A program made the translations under genes and the position numbers. This document shows positions 58,218-64,000 of a DNA stretch of 64,000 nucleotides, piece after piece (the stretch's first letter is position 1; every line of letters begins with the position of its first letter). This DNA comes from Gymnorhina tibicen (Eukaryota; Chordata; Aves; Passeriformes; Artamidae): the NCBI GenBank assembly GCA_013399875.1, contig VXAZ01003272.1:2196643-2260642 (forward strand), given 5' to 3'. The notes under the pieces are model-generated. The model saw only the letters and a program-made list of their open reading frames with translations, was not told the DNA's origin and did no database searches.

Positions 58218-61200
58218 CTCCGTGAGGGAGCAGGAAAAGTGCCTGCACCTTTGGAATGGGACAGGGACACAGGAACGGTCCGCAGGAAGCCCCTGAAATT
58301 AAAGCCTTGTTCATTTTCAGACTGCACAGCTGCCATCCACATCAGGGGTTTTTTGGGGGAATTTCCTGCAGTATTGCAGCACCAAGGTGGAGTGGGGAGG
58401 CTGTTATTAGCAGAGAGAAAAGGGGAAAAAAGAATTTCAGAACCTTGGCAATAAAAGGGAGTTGAAGGGTTGTTTCTGGTCATAGATATTTCTTTCCTAT
58501 TTTATGTTGCTTAAGCATAATAAATGTCAGATGGCTGGAGTAGCATGTTTTATTAAAATAAGTGGATTTGGAGGTCAGGAGAACTCTGTGTTGGTAGCCC
58601 TGTGCACAGGATGGCTTTGTCTGGGTGAGGGACAAGTGGAGGGGTCCGTCCCAGTGTGCAGGGACCAGTTTTAGAGGGAGAAATAGCCTGAAATCCTGTT
58701 TCTGTGTAATTTCTTTGGGTTTTGGTGTCTCTGCTCAGCCAACAAACCGAAGTGCCATCTAATGACAACTGTGAAAAACCTTTTGGAATGTAAAACTGAA
58801 GAATATTACGTGACCCCAGTATAATTGTTCCTTAGAATATATTTATATTAGTGACATTTTGATCTGTCAGAGGTTCCCCACTTGGATTTTGCTTTTTTAA
58901 ACATCTCTGAGAAACATTGCTCCATGTGCTGATTTTTCACAGATAATGGTAGGTCTGAAAAAGATCTTATTAAGCACAAAAGCCAAGTGTTGAAAGACTT
59001 CCCAGAGGATGGCTTTGGTGACAAGTCCTTATATTTTGCATCAGTCAGACTGAAAATATCTGCCTGACTCGAGCGTGCAGAGAACTCGCTGGGTGCAGCT
59101 GCTCCAGAGAGAAGGGGAAAAAAAAGAAGTGGCTTGGTGGCTTTCAAAGCATCTGGCCAGAGTTTTATGCTTTTACTACACTCCACTGATGCTCAGGGGT
59201 TTAAAGAAATAGATGCCTTTTGGCTCTTCCTGTGAGTGGAGTGAGTTGCCACAGCCAGCAGAGTCGAGCCGTGTCTCTCACTGCCCTAAAATGCCAAATT
59301 ATGGGGATGTCATGAAAAGGTCTCTGCCAAATGGCACGGAAGTGATGGCTTCAACAGATAGTAATTATTGCTTTTTCTCTGTGATGGATGTCTGTTTATA
59401 TTTAATGTAGTCACTAGATGAAAATGGAGGTCTTTGGTTAATCAGATATGGGTTTAGAAACCAAAATTAAGTCATTCATGTGGATACGGTTGAATTTCCT
59501 CACTTCCTTGTGACCTGTTCCTTCAATCCTGTAGCTTAGATCTGAGGGTTTGCTTTACTTAACTTTCCCCAAATTGAAATAAAAAGCAGCTTACTTTAAC
59601 ATATATCATGGGAACGCTGTGGATTTTTCCCCCTCCGGGCTACTCAAAACAAGCCCCAGGCCCAGCAGTCCTTGAAAACTTGTGTGAAGCTGGAAGTGCA
59701 AGATTTAATGCCTTGTAACTTTACTCTGTCTCCACAATAAATTATTTATGCAGAACGTGTCAAAAAGGCAGATGTGGCAGAGCAGCAGAAGTTGCTGCCG
59801 GGGTGGGTGAAGGCAGGGGAGGTGGTGCTGCTGCCCAGGAGGGTGGCAGAGATGCCAGCTGGGATTCAGGCTCTCCTCTCTGGTCACGTTCCTGCGTTTC
59901 CTATGGGAACGCTGCTGCTTCCCGTGACGGCTGATGGGAGTCTCCAGTGGAAGCTCAATCCCTCGGGAGTACCAGAACACCTATAAATACTAGAATGGCT
60001 TTAAAAACATGTGAAGTGTTAGACCAACAGCAACCAGGGTACGAACAAGAAGGTCAGGAAAAACAAGGATCATAAATATTTAAGGAGCAGTTTTCACGCT
60101 GATGGGGAAGGGAGGGTCCTGCCGAGCATCCCTGGATCCTGACTCCATCAGCCACTTAGAAGCCATCCAACAGGAGTGACAGGACTTCTTCTGCCCTCCC
60201 CATCCCCTTTTCCTCCTTCTGTGCAGCGGGAAGTTCATCTCCCATCCCAGCAGGATAACTGGTGAGGGTCCCAGCCCCGTGCAAGCCCCACTCGAGCCGT
60301 GTGCGTCCCTCAGCAGCAGCACGAGTCGCTTGCACAGAGCCTTGTAAATATGAATCGTTGCTCAAGTGCCAAAATTATAATTAAAAAGGTTTTGTCTTTT
60401 GGCTTTTGTCTACATACTTTCCTAATATTGTCACTTGGCAGGGCCGGGGTGTCTCTCGCAGTGTAATTGCCGCAGAACATTTCCTTGAAAGAGCAGCACC
60501 ACCCCGCCTCCTCCTCACACTTGCATGTGGAAAGCACCAACTGTTTTATAGGCATTAGTGAGTTATGCTCTGCAGTGCAAGGAGGTATTAACTGTCTGTG
60601 CAGCTGAGACAGCTGCGGAACAGCTTCGGAGATGGAGTGACCTGCCCGAGGCTGCGCTTCGGAAGCCGTGGCAGAGGCGGGAGCTGCGGTCGTGCCTCTT
60701 CCAGAGAGCGAACACGGAGCCTTTGACAGGACAGTCTGTCTGGGAGCGTTGGTTCTCTTCTCTTCCCCCCGCAGGGGTCTGTGCCCAGGAAAGGACCCGT
60801 CTGGCCGCAGAGCAGCGATGCCAGGGGCTGCGTGGCCACGCTGAGCCGTGCCCGTGCGGCACCACCGCTCCGGCTCCATCCGTGCTGCCTCTCCGCCTGC
60901 TGTCCAGGGGGAGGCTGGGCTTGCGGGGATGCCAGGCCTTCTTCTCTCCTCAGGCATTTCTCAAGCACCTAGGTATTTAAAAAGCCAAAGGGCTCTCGTC
61001 CACCCCATTAAAGAGTGCCAGGTAATCCCTTTATGTAGTTAGGGGCATTTCCCTGCCAGCGCATCAGCACCTGCACGAGGATGAGGAGTACAGGTGCCTC
61101 CCTGTCACGGGCTGAGTGGCAAGGAATCCCTTGGGATTCATTTTTTAAAAGAGCAGTTGTGGTAATATTAGAATAAGTAAATAAACAGAACAGATCTTTA

Positions 61201-62040
61201 AAATCAGTTGCAGAATATGCTTTCTATTTTTGGTCAAAACTTTGAAGATCTGGAAACAGTCCAACTGTTTCGAAATGAAACCTTAAATTAAATCGATGGC
61301 TTGGAGGGGTTGTTTAATTTTTTTTTAATCTTAAGTACCAAGAAAATTAATCTTCCAGACAGGGGTTACGTTTGAGGGAAGAGCAGTGCACGGGCAATTA
61401 GGACTTTTTCCCCCTTCAGAGTGGTGAAGCAAAGTTTGGGGTAGTGCAGGCTCAGGTCTTCAGCTGGGCTAAATTAGCCCAGCTCTGCTCAGGCTCCAGC
61501 TGTAGGCACATATTACTGCTCCATTGCAGCAGATCTCATTTATGACATGTTTTTAAAGCAGATCTGTGAAATGATCCAGCTTTAAAAAAATAACACTAAT
61601 AAGGGTGTAGTTACATGAGCATCTTATCCCGCAGCAAAGCCAGTTTAAGAGGCTCCCAGCCCTTCCCTGACCCTGCCTTCTCCTTCCAACCCCACACTTC
61701 ATTTCCCCTCAGCTTTGCTGCTGCAACTTTTTGGTGTTTGTGGGTTTGGGTCGGGTTTTTTTTCGTGTTTCCTGCATTGTTTCAGTGATCAAGTAGGAAG
61801 GAGATGGAGCACGTGGTGGGATGCAGCAGAGGGAAGGCCGTGAGGGACAAGGGGAAGGGCTGGGAAGGATGCAGCAGAGGCAATTTTTCAGATGGACTCT
61901 GGTGCCAGAATGAGTGTCCCTGCAGCTGCCACTAAATCCAAGTGACCTTGGGGGCTTTGTTTGAAGAGCCAGGCAGGTGAGCAGCTGGGTCAGCACTGCT
62001 GGCATTGCCTGGGGCATGGCTGGGAGCTCACACCCCACCA
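58218..62040. other. Non-coding sequence with CpG-rich patch
   Basis: Unique sequence, AT-rich at about 58480-58560, 59400-59770 and 61140-61380. It holds the CpG-rich patch near 60.8 kb, listed separately. The longest open frame of the window (215 codons, minus, 60310-60957) lies across that patch, and its opening half is GC-driven. No transposon was recognised. Confidence 0.5.
60615..60945. other. CpG-rich patch
   Basis: CpG is locally dense (GCTGCGGAACAGCTTCGG, CTGCGCTTCGG, GCCCGTGCGGC and similar). Open frames on both strands become long here because GC-rich DNA has few stop codons. It could be a weak CpG promoter or a GC-rich exon. No acceptor/donor pair or start context was convincing. 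Confidence 0.4.
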
Positions 62041-62168
62041 GAAACACAGAATGGTTTGGGTGGAAGGGACCTTTAAAGGCTCCTGCAGTGACCAGGCTGC
62101 TCAGAGCCGCATCCAGGCTGACATTCCCAGGGATGGGGCACCTTCCACCTCCTTGGGCAACCTGTGAT
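62041..62168 (-). mobile_element. CR1 LINE fragment, 3' end
   Basis: Minus-strand CR1 of about 125 bases. On the plus strand it shows CACAGAATGGTTTGGGTGGA, AGGGACCTTTAAAGGCTCCT, ACCAGGCTGCTCAGAGCC, CATCCAGGCTGACATTCCCA and GGGATGGGGCACCTTCCACC, the reverse complement of the ORF2 end and 3' UTR. It is 5'-truncated. Confidence 0.94.
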
Positions 62169-64000
62169 GTTGGCTGAGCCTTTGGCTCCTGGAGGCAGCT
62201 GGAGCACAGTTACAGTCAGTTCCTGGACCTCTGCTGAGCTGGGGCCGCAGCTATGAGTTATTAAGTGAATCACACTGATTTTTTGTTCTCCACAGCAGTT
62301 TCCTTTCCCCAGAGCAGCACTGGTGTTAGTGCTGGAATAGAGGAGAACGAGTGCAGATTTCAAGGAATCTCGGAATACTTCACTCTACCAGGAAATCCAG
62401 CCTGCCCAGACTCTGCACTAGGCAGCAATGAGATCAAATGCTTTCCTAACCTATTTACTTTAAATGTATCTTGAATATTAGCAACGATGGGGTAAACAGA
62501 CATCTCTTTGAAAAGCGTGGTGCCTGGTGAGTGTCTGACACAGTATTTAATGAGTGCAGGAAGGGTTTTTATCCAACTGCCTCGGTACGTGGAATGTGTT
62601 TTCCCCTTGTTTTGACTGGATGGGTCTTGTGGCTGATCTGTTTAAAAGCACTGAAGTGAGCAGTTGCAGCAGCAACACAGCGTGGTGGTATCTTGGACCT
62701 GCACGTGGTGCAGATGAGGTGGGAACAGGGAACTTCCTTCATCTGTGGTGTGGTTATCAGTGTTCCCGAATCCTGCTGCCGATAGCGTTCCACAGCCTTT
62801 CCAGAGGAGCTGAAAAACATGAGGACGTGTAATGACACCTCTGGGGTGGCAATTTGGCCTTTGGTGGGGAGCTCCTGTCCCTTGGAGTCCCCCAGCACGG
62901 TGTTGGCAGCAATGCCCATCATGGCTTTGCTTGTCTGCTGCTCCCTGGGAGCAAGATCTATTGCTCACTCCTCTTATTCCTTTATACATTGCACAGAGTG
63001 GAAACCAAAATCAGATATAAGCAGAGTCCATCAATCATTACTAACCCAGGAGATAGACTGAGACAGTAAATCTTCCTTTTGTCTTCTTCTTTCTGGTCTT
63101 TACACACAGCAGTGCAGCAAGTAGGAGCACAAGAAGAATTAAGTTGTTTGGGTGCGCACCAGGGTGGGTACTGGAATGGTCTGGATAAAACCAAAGGGGC
63201 TGTGAGGTGAAGTTGTAGCAGTTCTGGTTTAGCTGAATCAGGAATAAAGTGCTTAACCACAGCTCCAGGTGGAGGCAATGCCCTGAATATCCCCTAAGTA
63301 CGGATTGGGACCAGTGGCTTTGCCATTTGGGTTTCTTTTAGTAATCATTTTTTGCAGCAGCACCAGTGAGATCAGGGTGGTAAGAGGGGTTTGTTTGCGT
63401 TGGATGTTTGTGTGATTTCTTTTTTGATTAACCTTTTGTGTACTACAGCTGTTCACTGCAATCCAGAGGGGGTTTATGAGTTGGGAATTTATGATAAAGT
63501 GCTCTAACACGAGGAATTTGAGCTGGATTAAGCTGGGTGGGCATAGGTTATTGCAGCAGCGTTCACCGGCTTTCCTTCTTCCTGCAGTTCTGTGGATCCC
63601 AGTTATGTGATCATAAAATTCGTATTAGAACATTAGCAAATGCAAATGTGCAGCCACATTCTCAGCATTTACCCTAATTTTAATCCTTTGGATAAAGTGC
63701 TTTGTTTTTATCAATTCACAGGCATGGAAGTGACAAGCCGGTTTATAACTATCAGTGATACAGAGCAGCAGCTCGAAAAAAGTCATGGGATTTTGGAATC
63801 AGCACTGAGAAACTTTTCCATAAATGCCAGGAATAACATTATATTTGAATATTTAACCCTTACCCAGGCAATTGGAGGACTGGAAACCATATGTGCTTTT
63901 CATAATGGGAGCCAAGATGACCCTACATAAAGATAAATATAACTACATGAAAGCACTCAGGAAGGATGGTGTTGTGGTTAAGAGCTGGGCAAGGACTGGG
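62169..64000. other. Mostly unidentified sequence at right edge
   Basis: Between 62569 and 63510 the minus strand stays open almost continuously by moving through three frames (see findings). A weak plus-strand terminal exon candidate sits at 63722-63930. No known repeat was recognised apart from the CR1 to the left. Confidence 0.45.
63722..63930 (+). other. Possible terminal coding exon (weak)
   Basis: A T-rich run ending TTTTTATCAATTCACAG gives a good acceptor at 63720-63721. It is followed by an open frame of 68 codons to TAA at 63928-63930. The peptide has ordinary composition, for example TSRFITISDTEQQLEKSHG near its start, and ends NGSQDDPT. The frame also runs upstream of the acceptor for 27 codons. 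No AATAAA was seen in the 70 bases that remain. I recognise no family. A chance frame is quite possible. Confidence 0.22.

Noticed and set aside
57757..58314. 185-codon minus-strand open frame
   Set aside because: It runs through a minus-strand CR1 copy and contains the decayed end of CR1 ORF2, so it is not a host gene.
60310..60957. Longest open frame in the window, 215 codons on the minus strand
   Set aside because: Half of it lies over the CpG-rich patch where stop codons are rare in all frames, overlapping frames on both strands are also long, and no domain or splice context supports it.
1..64000. tRNA, snRNA, known microRNA, CRISPR or operon-like structures
   Set aside because: I looked for tRNA B-box words, familiar microRNA seeds, regular spacer arrays and tandem same-strand genes and found none that held up.

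Overview
This window is vertebrate nuclear DNA, almost certainly from a bird. The main evidence is a scatter of CR1 LINE fragments, most of them 5'-truncated pieces carrying the typical CR1 3' end with its ATTCTGTGATT-like tail. Their sequence and arrangement resemble those of neognath birds, possibly a songbird; turtles and crocodilians also carry CR1 but are less likely. Repeat density is low, introns or intergenic spacers are long, and no open frame behaves like a prokaryotic gene. No rRNA, tRNA, CRISPR array, operon or complete mobile element was found.

Layout: nearly all of the window is non-coding single-copy sequence, either intronic or intergenic. CR1 fragments lie near 5.6, 12.5, 17.5, 20.35, 25.97, 27.1, 34.4, 43.0, 52.8, 53.0, 55.7, 58.1 and 62.1 kb, on both strands and never full length. 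Short simple repeats (TTTC, GT, GA, GAAA-type pyrimidine tracts, poly-A and poly-T) and one 72-base assembly gap at 13511-13582 interrupt the rest. Small CpG-rich patches occur near 7.6, 20.0, 51.55 and 60.8 kb. Several AT-rich, stop-dense stretches (about 31.4-33.4, 46.1-47.3, 50.2-50.8 and 53.6-55.1 kb) carry many homeodomain-like or POU-like words and look like candidate conserved non-coding regulatory DNA, though this cannot be shown without an alignment.

Genes: the best coding candidate is a terminal exon on the minus strand at 26301-26652. It has a good splice acceptor, an open frame of about 116 codons with ordinary protein composition, a stop codon and a nearby AATAAA signal. Two small minus-strand candidate exons farther upstream (49016-49045 and 56798-56847) have strong splice sites and a compatible reading phase. 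If all three belong together, a minus-strand gene would span most of the right half of the window. I do not recognise the protein. Several plus-strand splice-flanked segments (7.0, 41.1, 42.2 and 63.7 kb) are weaker. I found no convincing new biological system. The items most worth checking are the minus-strand exon chain, the possible microexons, the paired octamer-like motif beside a GC-rich patch at 51.5 kb, and the frame-shifting stop-poor run at 62.6-63.5 kb.
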